The translations under genes were made by a program, and so were the position numbers. Under the pieces are notes generated by a model that saw only the letters and a program-made list of their open reading frames with translations, did no database searches and was not told where the DNA came from. From Chlorobium sp. (GTDB lineage Bacteria; Bacteroidota; Chlorobiia; Chlorobiales; Chlorobiaceae), in assembly GCA_028280025.1 (NCBI GenBank), contig JANQMO010000041.1, positions 1-33,764 of the forward strand: a DNA stretch of 33,764 bases, in the 5' to 3' direction. Below, in pieces: positions 1-7,745 of the stretch (position 1 is its first letter; each line of letters opens with the position of its first letter).

Positions 1-85
1 ACGCATGACTCGGGGACAGTGTGGGTCGCTACTCCTTCACTGGAGGGACTTGCACCCTTTATCTCCTGCCGGTCTCCCGGCGCAC
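1..85 (-). mobile_element. Group II intron, 5' end (partial, continues past the left edge)
   Basis: Read on the minus strand, position 85 begins GTGCGCCGGGAG. This matches the GUGYG 5' terminus of group II introns. It is followed by GGGTGCAAGTCCC and then GAGTAGCGACCCACAC, a layout I associate with domain I of bacterial group II introns. The remaining intron, including any reverse-transcriptase ORF, lies beyond the left edge. The 5' exon on the minus strand ends GGTAATAGG, part of the ATTACC repeat tract at 86-120. The boundary at 85/86 is inferred from the GTGCG start. The forward-strand ORF crossing this stretch is a chance reading of intron RNA sequence. Confidence 0.75.
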
Positions 86-175
86 CCTATTACCTATTAC
101 CTATTACCGATTACCCATTCCCTTTTGCCTTTTGAATTTTGACTTTCCTATCTTCCCCCATTCACGATTTACGAT
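86..175. repeat. Intergenic repeat mosaic (ATTACC tract, CACGATTTACGATTCACG)
   Basis: Tandem CTATTACC units at 87-120 are followed by TTTTGACTTTCCTATCTTCC, which is also found at 7657-7676, and then by a CACGATTTACGATTCACG block. These are the same modules that fill other gaps in the window. No gene is seen. The tract forms the exon flank of the group II intron end. Confidence 0.8.
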
Positions 176-2098
176 TCACGCAAATATTCCGTCCATGGGT
201 ACTATGGGCAGCGGCGTCGGTTCGAGGCCTTCCTTGCGGCATATCGCGTTGACCGCGAGCCTGCCGGTAAAGACGGCTGCTTCCATGAGGAACACCGGGG
301 CATCGACCTTTACCCAGTCGCCTGCGAGAAAGAGGTTGTCAAGAGGTGTTTCAGAAAGAGGGCGCCTGGCGTGGTCACTCGGCGCCCAGCGGGTGAAGTT
401 TTGCTGGCGCATGTAGACATCATGGAGTATGCGGGCATCGACCGTTTCGGGAAACATGGCATGCAGTTCACCGAGCATTGTCTTTTTGATGTGCTCGTCC
501 GGACCGACATCCTCCGGCGCGATCGCGTAAGCATGCAGCTCGATTACACTTCCCCCCTTCACTTTGGCCCAGGATATGAAGGGCTCCTGGAAACGTGAAA
601 ATAACGACACCGAATCGGTATAGGTAAACCCGGCCACGGTATAGAAAGGAAACTCTGCAGAAGCGAGCGGTTTGTCCAGCCAGAGCCTCCAGACCACGTA
701 TGGATCAGCCGTCCCCAGAGCTGCAATCCGGTTCTCGAACTCCGGATGGCCTGTTTTCGACCGCGCGATAATGTTCCTGGTACCGACAACATCTGCGGCA
801 AGAACGCAGTAATCGCACTCCAGCACGTCGGATGTACTGTTCCCGATGCTGGAAACAAGAAAATCGCTGCCGGACATCGTCACCCTCAGCCGTTCAAGCG
901 GCTTCTCCGGCGGTCCGCTTATCGCGTTGCCGTCGTTATCGAACACACCGGCATGGCAGGGACAGAAAAAACCGCCGTTTTTTTCGTCCGCGACAACCGG
1001 ACATCCCATATGAGTACAGGCTGCGTCAAAGGCGTGATACACGCTGTCCCGAACCGTAGCCAGCACCTGCCTTCCGTCGTCCGCCTCGAGATGAGTCCAC
1101 TCACCCTCCCTGACCGCAGAACTATCTGTCCTCAGAAGGACACGCTCCGCTGTTCCGGTCCCGATATCAACACCCGTTACCACGGAACCCTCGATCACGA
1201 GTTTCCTGACCTTCCTCCCGGAAAGAATCCTGACCCCAAGCTCTTCGATCCGGCGCTCCATCGGATGAACAAGAGCATCCATACAGTTCCGGGTTGTTAT
1301 CCGGTAACCCAGGGCCTCCGGACTGCCCATAAAGTAGAAATGAAAATAGCGTATGGCCTCGGCAGCCGAAAGAACCTCCATCCGGTTCATTGTCGCATCG
1401 GAAAAAGGATGCAGAACCGTCTTGAAAAACGGTTCGTACACACCCTGCTCCCGGCAAAACGACATAAAATCGATATTGTCATAGCGCTCGAATGTCCGCT
1501 CGTACTCATAGCGGAACATGTCCAGAACGGGCAGCATCTGCTGGAAATCCTTGAGAATCGGCAGCATATCGAGCGACTCGGACTGCTGCAGAACCGAAAA
1601 AAGATTGAACGGAAACAGTTTCGGCGTGTTGCCGAACACTTCGAGAGGCTGGTCCCTGAACAGCACCGGATAACCCGGCGCAGGCATGAAGACATCACCA
1701 ACCTTCGACTCCAGAAACATCTCGTTGAGATTGTAATACTGGTTGAAATACCCATGAAAGCCGTGCTCGACCGGAAAGGCCTGCCCAAGGGCCTCGACAT
1801 CCCACCCGGTCAGTTTGCCACCCAGGTCGGCGGAAGCCTCGACGAGCGTCACGTCGAAATTCCGCTTTGCAAGCTGCATGGCAGCACTGATCCCGGCCAG
1901 TCCGCCACCGATGACGACCGCTTTTCGCGGGTTTTCAAGCTTTTCCGGAAACCGTCCTTCCTCGTTTGTTTCCCGTTCATTATAGAACTCCCTCCGCGGC
2001 TGATAGTAACCAAGCAGACCGGCCGTACCTGCCGCTGCAATACCGGCCGCAGCACCGGTACGAGTCAGGAGCTTTTTAAGAAAATCCCGGCGTTCCAT
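176..2098 (-). CDS. crtU: CrtU-like aromatic carotenoid synthase (FAD amine-oxidase fold with embedded Rieske domain)
   Basis: This 640-residue protein belongs to the phytoene-desaturase/amine-oxidase superfamily. Residues 62-70 give the dinucleotide-binding VIGGGLAGI, and LFLAGDWVKVDAPV near residue 589 is the C-terminal FAD motif. Between about 325 and 415 a complete bc1-type Rieske domain is inserted: C361-x-H363 with C366, then C379-P-C381-H382. The N-terminus has a twin-arginine-like RRDFLKK followed by a hydrophobic Ala/Gly-rich segment (residues 15-32), suggesting export or membrane anchoring. In green sulfur bacteria the best fit is CrtU, the desaturase/methyltransferase that makes the aromatic rings of chlorobactene and isorenieratene. 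I recall Chlorobi CrtU proteins having this Rieske-fused architecture but cannot verify it here. A related FAD/Rieske oxidoreductase remains possible. It is divergent from queG, and no clear Shine-Dalgarno is seen. Confidence 0.62.
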   Translation of the reverse strand: MERRDFLKKLLTRTGAAAGIAAAGTAGLLGYYQPRREFYNERETNEEGRFPEKLENPRKAVVIGGGLAGISAAMQLAKRNFDVTLVEASADLGGKLTGWDVEALGQAFPVEHGFHGYFNQYYNLNEMFLESKVGDVFMPAPGYPVLFRDQPLEVFGNTPKLFPFNLFSVLQQSESLDMLPILKDFQQMLPVLDMFRYEYERTFERYDNIDFMSFCREQGVYEPFFKTVLHPFSDATMNRMEVLSAAEAIRYFHFYFMGSPEALGYRITTRNCMDALVHPMERRIEELGVRILSGRKVRKLVIEGSVVTGVDIGTGTAERVLLRTDSSAVREGEWTHLEADDGRQVLATVRDSVYHAFDAACTHMGCPVVADEKNGGFFCPCHAGVFDNDGNAISGPPEKPLERLRVTMSGSDFLVSSIGNSTSDVLECDYCVLAADVVGTRNIIARSKTGHPEFENRIAALGTADPYVVWRLWLDKPLASAEFPFYTVAGFTYTDSVSLFSRFQEPFISWAKVKGGSVIELHAYAIAPEDVGPDEHIKKTMLGELHAMFPETVDARILHDVYMRQQNFTRWAPSDHARRPLSETPLDNLFLAGDWVKVDAPVFLMEAAVFTGRLAVNAICRKEGLEPTPLPIVPMDGIFA

Positions 2099-2155
2099 AG
2101 TCGATCAGGAAAAACGTTTACCTAATGTGAGCGTTTCAGCAAATGCTTACTTTAG

Positions 2156-2164
2156 AGTATAGCA
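2156..2164 (-). promoter_or_regulatory. Possible extended -10 promoter for the crtU-like gene
   Basis: On the minus strand the sequence is TGCTATACT, an extended -10 (TGN-TATACT) 58 bases upstream of the crtU-like ATG. No convincing -35 was found. The call rests on this motif and the divergent gene arrangement only. Confidence 0.3.
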
Positions 2165-2264
2165 CGAACAGAAATATGTTACGAATAAATACCTTTACCC
2201 TGAACAACGCTTTCGGGATTCTCTGGACGGTTGTTTTACCATAGAGCGTCATGACAGTTTTCGT

Positions 2265-3209
2265 GTGGACAAAGAACAAGTAGCCGCAGCAATTCTGCAC
2301 AAAGCCCGGGCAATCGGCTTCAGTGCAGCAGGATTCGCACCCGTATCACGATGCCGGGAAGAAACAGAACGGCTCCTGAACATGATCAGGGAACATCGCC
2401 ACGGCGAAATGGTCTACATGCAGCAGGGCCTTGCCGCAAGAACCGATCCCCGCAACCTGCTTCCCGAAGCGAAAACCGTTCTCTCTGCGGCCTTACCCTA
2501 TACGTTTCCGCTCGAAAGAGATGAGGATGCCGCAAAAATCTCGCGCTACGCGATGGTTCCGGACTACCACAGGGAGCTCCGGGCACGGCTGGGCATGCTC
2601 CTCGATTTCATTGGCAATATGTATCCCGGCCAGGTTACCGGGAAAGTATGCGTCGACAGCCTTCCGGTCTTCGAAAAAAGCTGGGCTGAAAAAGCCAGGC
2701 TGGGTATGACAGGCAAGAACACCATGCTGATAGTCCCAGGGACAGGATCTTTTGTTTTTCTCGGAGAAATTGTCCTTGACATCGAGCTTCCCGCCTCCGC
2801 GGGCCTGAAAGAGAACCCGTGCAACGGATGCGACGCGTGTCTTCGAAGCTGTCCGACAGGAGCGATTCTTGAATCCGGAAAACTCGATGCGAGAAAATGT
2901 ATCTCCTACCTGACCGTAGAGCTTAAAAGGGACTTTACCCCCAAAGAATCCGCCATGACCGGCCCGTGGCTCTTCGGATGCGACATCTGCCAGGAAGTCT
3001 GCCCCCACAACACCCGACAATGTAGCCCCTCAACAGCAAGAGGTCTCTCCCCCCGAAAAGAGCTCACGTGCATAACGCCCGAAGAAATCCTTGCTCTCAC
3101 CCGCTCACGTTTCAGAATCCTTTTTGCCGGAACACCAATCTGGCGCACCGGCCTCAAACGCCTCAAACGAAACGCCAGGGCGGTGATTGAAAACCTTAAA
3201 GAATGTTGA
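2265..3209 (+). CDS. queG: Epoxyqueuosine reductase QueG
   Basis: This enzyme performs the last step of queuosine synthesis, reducing epoxyqueuosine to queuosine in tRNA. It is a cobalamin- and Fe-S-dependent cytosolic enzyme. The 314 residues are slightly shorter than the E. coli protein but complete. Two ferredoxin-like 4Fe-4S sites are visible: CNGCDACLRSCP at 186-197 and CDICQEVCP at 239-247, with C212 between them. The segment around 131-150 (VDSLPVFEKSW and GMTGKNT) matches the conserved QueG active-site region. The start is GTG at 2265; the nearby ATG at 2251 is in another frame. A second queuosine gene, queE, lies about 2.4 kb downstream on the same strand with purH and purN between, so they are neighbours but not one operon. 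Confidence 0.93.
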   Translation: MDKEQVAAAILHKARAIGFSAAGFAPVSRCREETERLLNMIREHRHGEMVYMQQGLAARTDPRNLLPEAKTVLSAALPYTFPLERDEDAAKISRYAMVPDYHRELRARLGMLLDFIGNMYPGQVTGKVCVDSLPVFEKSWAEKARLGMTGKNTMLIVPGTGSFVFLGEIVLDIELPASAGLKENPCNGCDACLRSCPTGAILESGKLDARKCISYLTVELKRDFTPKESAMTGPWLFGCDICQEVCPHNTRQCSPSTARGLSPRKELTCITPEEILALTRSRFRILFAGTPIWRTGLKRLKRNARAVIENLKEC

Positions 3210-3366
3210 GTTGTTTATCTGTTGAATTGTTGAGTTGAAAAATGAGGAAATCGGAATTCAGAAGCAGTAAGATTAAATAATTGTGCTCCGTCAAATGGAA
3301 CGGGCGGCTATAGAAGCCGCCCAAACAGTTCAACAAATAAACAATTCAACAGTTCAACAAATCTCC
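3210..3366. repeat. Convergent intergenic: GTTGA octamers, hairpin, TCAAC octamers
   Basis: Directly after the queG stop come GTTGAGTTGTTTATCTGTTG-type octamers. A hairpin then forms at 3302-3322, GGGCGGCT pairing with AGCCGCCC around an ATAGA loop. After it come TTCAACAAATAAACAATTC-type octamers reading toward the purH stop. The two octamer tracts are inverted with respect to each other. The hairpin has no T-run on either strand. It may act as a bidirectional 3' end for queG and purH. Confidence 0.7.
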
Positions 3367-4944
3367 TCAGTGCTTGAAGTGCCTCATGGAGGTGAACACC
3401 ATCGCCAGGTTGTGCTCGTCGGCTGCTGCGATGACTTCTTCGTCGCGAATGGAGCCGCCGGGCTGGATAACTGCGCTTGCGCCTGCCTCGGCTGCGGCAA
3501 GCAGGCCGTCGGCAAACGGGAAGAAGGCGTCGGACGCCACTGCCGACCCGTTGAGATCGAGCCCCGCCTCGGCTGCTTTCGATCGTGCGATCTTGGCCGA
3601 ATCGACCCGTGACATCTGACCGGCCCCGACACCCATGGTCTGGCGGTTCTTGACGTAGACTATAGTATTGGACTTGACGTGTTTGCAGATCTTCCAGGCG
3701 AACATCAGATCGTCAAGCTCAGTATCTGTCGGCTGACGTTTCGTGACGACTTTCAGTTCTTCCCTCGACACGAGCCTGCTGTCCCGGCCCTGTACAAGCA
3801 TGCCGAACTGGGTGGACTTGTACTCCATGACTTCTTTCGGCAAGGGCTGCTTCTGGAGCAGAAGCCTCCGGTTCTTCTTTTTCATCAGAAGATCGAGCAC
3901 ACCGTCCTCAAAGGAAGGCGCAATGAGAATTTCGGTAAAGATCTCGTCAACCGCTTGTGCCGTTTCCATGTCAAGCGGCCTGTTGAACGCGATGATGCCG
4001 CCGAAAGGTGACTGGGTATCGGTGGAAAACGCTTTGCGGTAGGCATCGTGCAGCGTTGCTGCCTGGGCGACGCCGCAGGGATTGGTATGCTTGATGATGA
4101 CAACGGCCGGATCCTCGCCGCTGAACTCTTCGATCAGACCGGTTGCAGCCGCGGTATCGAGCATGTTGTTATAGGAGAGATCCTTGCCATGCAGTTTCTC
4201 GAAATAGTCTCCAAAGGAACGTGAGCCGTTCCCGTCATCCATACGGTAAAACCCGGCGCTCTGGTGCGGATTCTCACCGTATCGCATGTCAAGCTCGCGC
4301 TCGAGCTCGACGGCAACGGTCCCGCCAGTAGACTCGTTATTGCCGGCGCCTGCACCGGAAAGATATGCGGTAATCGCCCGGTCATAGCGCGAGGTCAGTG
4401 CAAACACCTTTCCTGCAAGCTTGAGGCGTGTCGACCGGGTTGTCGCGCCGCCGTTCGCACGCATTTCGTCGAGCACCACAGCATAGTCCGCGCTGTCGGT
4501 CACGACAGTCACCGACTCGTTATTCTTTGCGGCACTCCGCAGCATTGAAGGACCGCCGATATCGATATTCTCGATCGCGTCCTCAAACGTGACATTGGGT
4601 TTGGCGACCGTCTCTTCGAACGGGTAGAGATTGACAACAACCATATCGATGAATCCAATACCGTTTTCCTCGGCCTGCGCCTCGTGGCCGGCATTCCCGC
4701 GTACTGCAAGAAGACCGCCATGGATTTTGGGGTGCAGCGTCTTTACCCGGCCGTCCATAATCTCCGGAAATCCGGTGATGGTCGAAATAGATGCGGCTTC
4801 GATACCCGCCTCCTGGAGTTTTTTCAGGGTTCCGCCGGTCGAAAAAACAGCCACACCCATGGCTGACAGCTCACTGCAGAACTCCACAATGCCGGTTTTA
4901 TCGGACACTGACACTAACGCACGCTTGATAACAGGATCAGACAT
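3367..4944 (-). CDS. purH: Bifunctional AICAR transformylase / IMP cyclohydrolase PurH
   Basis: This enzyme catalyses the last two steps of de novo IMP synthesis: formylation of AICAR with 10-formyl-THF, then ring closure. From ATG 4944 it is 525 residues, normal for PurH. The N-terminal cyclohydrolase domain shows STGGTLKKLQEAGI and GFPEIMDGRVKTLHPKIHGG. The C-terminal transformylase domain shows KHTNPCGVA, the conserved Lys-His region, and ends in MVFTSMRHFKH. The longer open frame to 5019 would overlap the divergent purN and adds residues foreign to the family, so MSDPVIKRALVSVSD is taken as the start. Only 63 bp separate it from purN, which catalyses another folate-dependent purine step, so the two probably share a divergent control region. 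Confidence 0.95.
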   Translation of the reverse strand: MSDPVIKRALVSVSDKTGIVEFCSELSAMGVAVFSTGGTLKKLQEAGIEAASISTITGFPEIMDGRVKTLHPKIHGGLLAVRGNAGHEAQAEENGIGFIDMVVVNLYPFEETVAKPNVTFEDAIENIDIGGPSMLRSAAKNNESVTVVTDSADYAVVLDEMRANGGATTRSTRLKLAGKVFALTSRYDRAITAYLSGAGAGNNESTGGTVAVELERELDMRYGENPHQSAGFYRMDDGNGSRSFGDYFEKLHGKDLSYNNMLDTAAATGLIEEFSGEDPAVVIIKHTNPCGVAQAATLHDAYRKAFSTDTQSPFGGIIAFNRPLDMETAQAVDEIFTEILIAPSFEDGVLDLLMKKKNRRLLLQKQPLPKEVMEYKSTQFGMLVQGRDSRLVSREELKVVTKRQPTDTELDDLMFAWKICKHVKSNTIVYVKNRQTMGVGAGQMSRVDSAKIARSKAAEAGLDLNGSAVASDAFFPFADGLLAAAEAGASAVIQPGGSIRDEEVIAAADEHNLAMVFTSMRHFKH

Positions 4945-5007
4945 TTGTAGATTACTTTGGAATGGTGAAATCTCGGTAAAGCGTAAAAGTAAATAATAAT
5001 TCACGAA

Positions 5008-5610
5008 ATGGCCAATCATAAAACCCGGCTGGCGGTCTTCTGCTCCGGTACCGGATCGAACTTCCAGTCACTCTTTCATGCCATCGAAGAAAGAAGACTT
5101 CCCGCTGAATTCGCACTCTGTCTTTCCAATCGCTCTGAATGCGGCGCGATCGTCTTTGCCCGCCAGCACGGCATACCGGCAATTCACCTTTCCGAAAAAC
5201 AATACGAGACACATGAAGCATTTTCCTCGGCAATGCTCAAGACGCTCGAGGAACATGACGTGGACTATATTCTGCTTGCGGGTTACCTGAGAAAGGTACC
5301 CGAAACTGTCGTAGACGCTTATACGTACCGGATTCTCAACATCCATCCGGCGCTGCTCCCCGATTTCGGCGGTGAAGGAATGTACGGCATCAACGTCCAC
5401 AAAGCCGTCCTTGAAGCCGGCTGCAAAGAATCGGGCGCAACGGTGCACTACGTCGATCCCGAATACGACAAAGGTCCCGTTCTTCTTCAGAAGAAAGTCC
5501 CGGTCATGCCGGACGACACGCCGGAATCACTTGCCGCAAGAGTTCTGGAATGCGAACACAAACTCTATCCCGACGCACTTGAAAAACTCCTTGTCGGAAA
5601 CGAATCATGA
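5008..5610 (+). CDS. purN: Phosphoribosylglycinamide formyltransferase PurN
   Basis: PurN transfers the formyl group of 10-formyl-THF to GAR, the third step of purine synthesis. The 200-residue length is typical. CSGTGSNFQSL near the N-terminus is the phosphate-binding loop. NIHPALLPDF carries the catalytic Asn and His. YVDPEYDKGPVLLQ carries the catalytic Asp region. The family HYVD and QKKVPV segments are intact. Its last four bases (ATGA, 5607-5610) overlap the start of queE, so the two are very likely translationally coupled. It is divergent from purH. Confidence 0.95.
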   Translation: MANHKTRLAVFCSGTGSNFQSLFHAIEERRLPAEFALCLSNRSECGAIVFARQHGIPAIHLSEKQYETHEAFSSAMLKTLEEHDVDYILLAGYLRKVPETVVDAYTYRILNIHPALLPDFGGEGMYGINVHKAVLEAGCKESGATVHYVDPEYDKGPVLLQKKVPVMPDDTPESLAARVLECEHKLYPDALEKLLVGNES

Positions 5611-6278
5611 CCGGCAGCCTTCTCGTCAGTGAACTGTTCCTCTCGATCCAGGGTGAATCAACGTTTGCAGGCTGGCCCTGCTCGTTCATTCGCCTTGCAG
5701 GCTGCAACAGTTCATGCCGCTGGTGCGACACCCGTTACGCTGCAGATGAAGCAGGCCGCACCATGACAATTTCCGAGATAACCGCCTCCGTCGAAACCAT
5801 GAAAACACCGCTCGTCGAGATAACGGGAGGCGAACCGCTGCAGCAGAACAACGTCTATACGCTTTTGAAGACCCTTTGTGACAAGGGACACACCGTTCTG
5901 CTCGAAACCGGCGGCTTCCTTCCCGTCAGGAACGTCGACCCGAGGGTTCACATCATCATCGATATCAAAACACCTTCGTCCGGAGAACATGAAAAGAACT
6001 GCATCGAGAACATTGAAAGGACAATCGCAAACAGCGACCGGCCGAGAGAAAACGTCGAGTTCAAACTGGTCATCGCTTCCCGCCGGGATTACGAATGGGC
6101 AAGGGAATTTCTCAACAGATGGAACCTGACCTCCTGCTGCACGGTACTGATGGGAACGGTCTTCGGCAGTCTCGCACCATCCGACCTTGCCGCATGGATC
6201 CTGAAAGACCATCTCCACGTCAGACTCCAGCTCCAGTTGCACAAATACATCTGGCCCCCGGACAGGCGAGGAGTGTAA
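5607..6278 (+). CDS. queE: 7-carboxy-7-deazaguanine synthase QueE
   Basis: This radical-SAM enzyme converts 6-carboxytetrahydropterin to 7-carboxy-7-deazaguanine in the queuosine and 7-deazaguanine pathway. It has 223 residues. The cluster-binding triad is C33-x3-C37-x2-C40 in CNSSCRWCDTRY, preceded by the QGEST segment typical of QueE. EITGGEPLQQ is the SAM-binding glycine motif. The start ATG overlaps the purN stop. QueG upstream points to queuosine rather than a DNA-modifying 7-deazaguanine role. No preQ1-type riboswitch was recognised nearby. Confidence 0.92.
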   Translation: MTGSLLVSELFLSIQGESTFAGWPCSFIRLAGCNSSCRWCDTRYAADEAGRTMTISEITASVETMKTPLVEITGGEPLQQNNVYTLLKTLCDKGHTVLLETGGFLPVRNVDPRVHIIIDIKTPSSGEHEKNCIENIERTIANSDRPRENVEFKLVIASRRDYEWAREFLNRWNLTSCCTVLMGTVFGSLAPSDLAAWILKDHLHVRLQLQLHKYIWPPDRRGV

Positions 6279-6413
6279 GACAGGTTGTTGAACTGTTGAA
6301 TCGTTGAGTTGTTGAATTGTTTAAGAAAGGCACATAAGGTTCTGTGCTCCAACGTAAGTTTTGAGCGCTCTTCTTCTCTCTCTTCCAAATCAACAATTCA
6401 ACAAATAAACAAA
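6279..6413. repeat. Convergent intergenic: GTTGA octamers facing TCAAC octamers
   Basis: After queE come GTTGAACTGTTGAATCGTTG-type octamers (about 6284-6322). Next is a short unique stretch, then ATCAACAATTCAACAAATAA-type octamers (about 6388-6419) ending at the stop of the glycosyltransferase gene. The inverted layout matches those at 3210-3366 and 14148-14332. No separate gene or T-tailed terminator is seen. Confidence 0.7.
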
Positions 6414-7391
6414 TCAACATTCTTTCTCCACATTCACCGTCTCCCTGACGGTAAAATGTGAGGTTGTCGATGTATCCCTGGTCAGCATTTCCCCGAGAAG
6501 ACCCAACGAGAAGAACTGAACGGCAATGATGATCAGGAGAATACCCAGAAACAGGATCGGCCGGTTGACGACTGCTTCGTTGAAAAAGATTTTTCCGATG
6601 GTCACATAGAGACTGATCCCGAATCCTGCGAGGAAACTCAACAGACTCAGCATGCCGAAAAAGTGCATCGGCTGGCGCAGGTACCGGGTGATGAAAAGCA
6701 CCGTAAAGAAATCGAACAGGCCGGGAAAAACTCTCGAAGGTCCGTACTTTGTCTTCCCGTGCCTGCGAGGATTGTGTTTCACAGGGATCTCCGTCACCCT
6801 GAATCCTTTCCAATGCAGAAGGACCGGGATGTAACGGTGCATCTCGCCATGCAGTTCGAGCGACTTCACAACGTTTCTTCGATACGCTTTCAGGCCGCAG
6901 TTGAAATCATGAAGATCGATACCGGTGAAGATCCTGGTGGTCACATTGAATATCCTGGAGGGAAAGGTTTTCGACCATGGGTCCCGGCGCTTCTGCTTCC
7001 AGCCGCTGACAAGGTCATAACCTTCCTGCAGCTTCTCTATCAGTTGTTGAACAGCAAACGGATCATCCTGCAAATCGGCATCGAGCGTCACGACATACTC
7101 ACCGGCAGCATAGTTGAACCCTGCTGCAAGCGCAGCCGTTTTCCCGAAATTCTTCTGGAACGAAACAAGCTTCACTTCAGGCCTGCAGTCGATCTGCTCG
7201 CGGATAACGCTTGCCGAACCATCAGTGGACCCGTCATCTACCATCAGCACCTCGAATGAAAACGGCTGATCGAACAAAGCATGGAGATGACGATCCGACA
7301 AAGCCTCGTAGAGCTGATCGAGAAGCAGTGGAAGAGACTCCTCTTCATTATACAACGGCACGATAACTGTAAGTACGAGAGTTGGCTGCAT
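6414..7391 (-). CDS. Membrane-anchored GT2 glycosyltransferase (DPM1/GtrB-like)
   Basis: This 325-residue family 2 glycosyltransferase most resembles the dolichol/undecaprenyl-phosphate sugar transferases. The N-terminal catalytic domain has VIVPLYNEEES, VDDGSTDGS and the metal-binding DADLQDDP. QKNFGKTAALAAGF is characteristic of the polyprenyl-phosphate subgroup. Two hydrophobic segments follow at about 235-260 and 270-298 (ILFLGILLIIIAVQFFSLGL), giving a C-terminal membrane anchor. The likely product is a lipid-linked sugar donor for envelope glycans or lipid A decoration. The sugar cannot be told from sequence. It converges on queE. Confidence 0.85.
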   Translation of the reverse strand: MQPTLVLTVIVPLYNEEESLPLLLDQLYEALSDRHLHALFDQPFSFEVLMVDDGSTDGSASVIREQIDCRPEVKLVSFQKNFGKTAALAAGFNYAAGEYVVTLDADLQDDPFAVQQLIEKLQEGYDLVSGWKQKRRDPWSKTFPSRIFNVTTRIFTGIDLHDFNCGLKAYRRNVVKSLELHGEMHRYIPVLLHWKGFRVTEIPVKHNPRRHGKTKYGPSRVFPGLFDFFTVLFITRYLRQPMHFFGMLSLLSFLAGFGISLYVTIGKIFFNEAVVNRPILFLGILLIIIAVQFFSLGLLGEMLTRDTSTTSHFTVRETVNVEKEC

Positions 7392-7474
7392 GGTATATTT
7401 TTCTTAGATATGATGCTGCTGAAAAAAATGTACGCAATAGGAAGGAAAAAGAGACAGGAAGAGATCGTGATTCC
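7392..7474. other. Upstream region of the glycosyltransferase gene
   Basis: A short region between the glycosyltransferase start and the left arm of the inverted repeat. A 65-codon forward frame (7281-7478) crosses it but overlaps the glycosyltransferase coding sequence and matches no family. I see no gene here. Confidence 0.4.
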
Positions 7475-7677
7475 GTGAATGGTGGGAAGATTGTGGGGGG
7501 TCTGTAGAGTTTTTCAAACAACTTCGCTGGTTATTGATTGCCGATAATATTATAAGTCCTATAGGTCTCATGGGACCTATAAGACCTATATAACTCCTTC
7601 AAATGTATCCGCTATCGTAACACATCAACAATCAACAAGATTTTTCCTGTCTCATTTTTGACTTTTCCTATCTTCCC
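7475..7677. repeat. Left arm of ~200-bp inverted repeat flanking nfo
   Basis: This arm is the reverse complement of 8604-8801 at roughly 93% identity by eye. The core 7543-7610 (68 bp) matches 8670-8737 with no mismatch. The core contains nested dyads built from ATAGGTC and GACCTAT (7561-7580), so each arm can also fold on itself. The outer end carries GTGAATGGTGGGAAGA and the inner end ATTTTTCCT and CCTATCTTCCC, which also occur in other gaps. Confidence 0.9.
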
Positions 7678-7745
7678 CCAACAACTCAACATACTATGCT
7701 ATCTTCCCCAATACCCACTACCTATTACCCATTACCTGGAAATTT
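7678..7745. repeat. nfo upstream spacer with ATTACC repeats
   Basis: CAACAACTCAACATAC and CCCACTACCTATTACCCATT are repeat modules immediately upstream of the nfo ATG. No strong Shine-Dalgarno is present; CTGGAAATTT lies just before the start. Confidence 0.55.

Noticed and set aside
21..416. 131-codon forward frame at the left edge
   Set aside because: It crosses the group II intron end, the repeat tract and the antisense of the crtU-like gene.
746..2125. 459-codon forward frame opposite the crtU-like gene
   Set aside because: It is the antisense shadow of a gene with clear FAD and Rieske motifs. Its translation is rich in Arg/His/Pro with no family signature.
7281..7478. 65-codon forward frame at the glycosyltransferase start
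   Set aside because: It overlaps the N-terminal coding region of the GT2 gene by over 100 bp, has no ribosome site and no family match.
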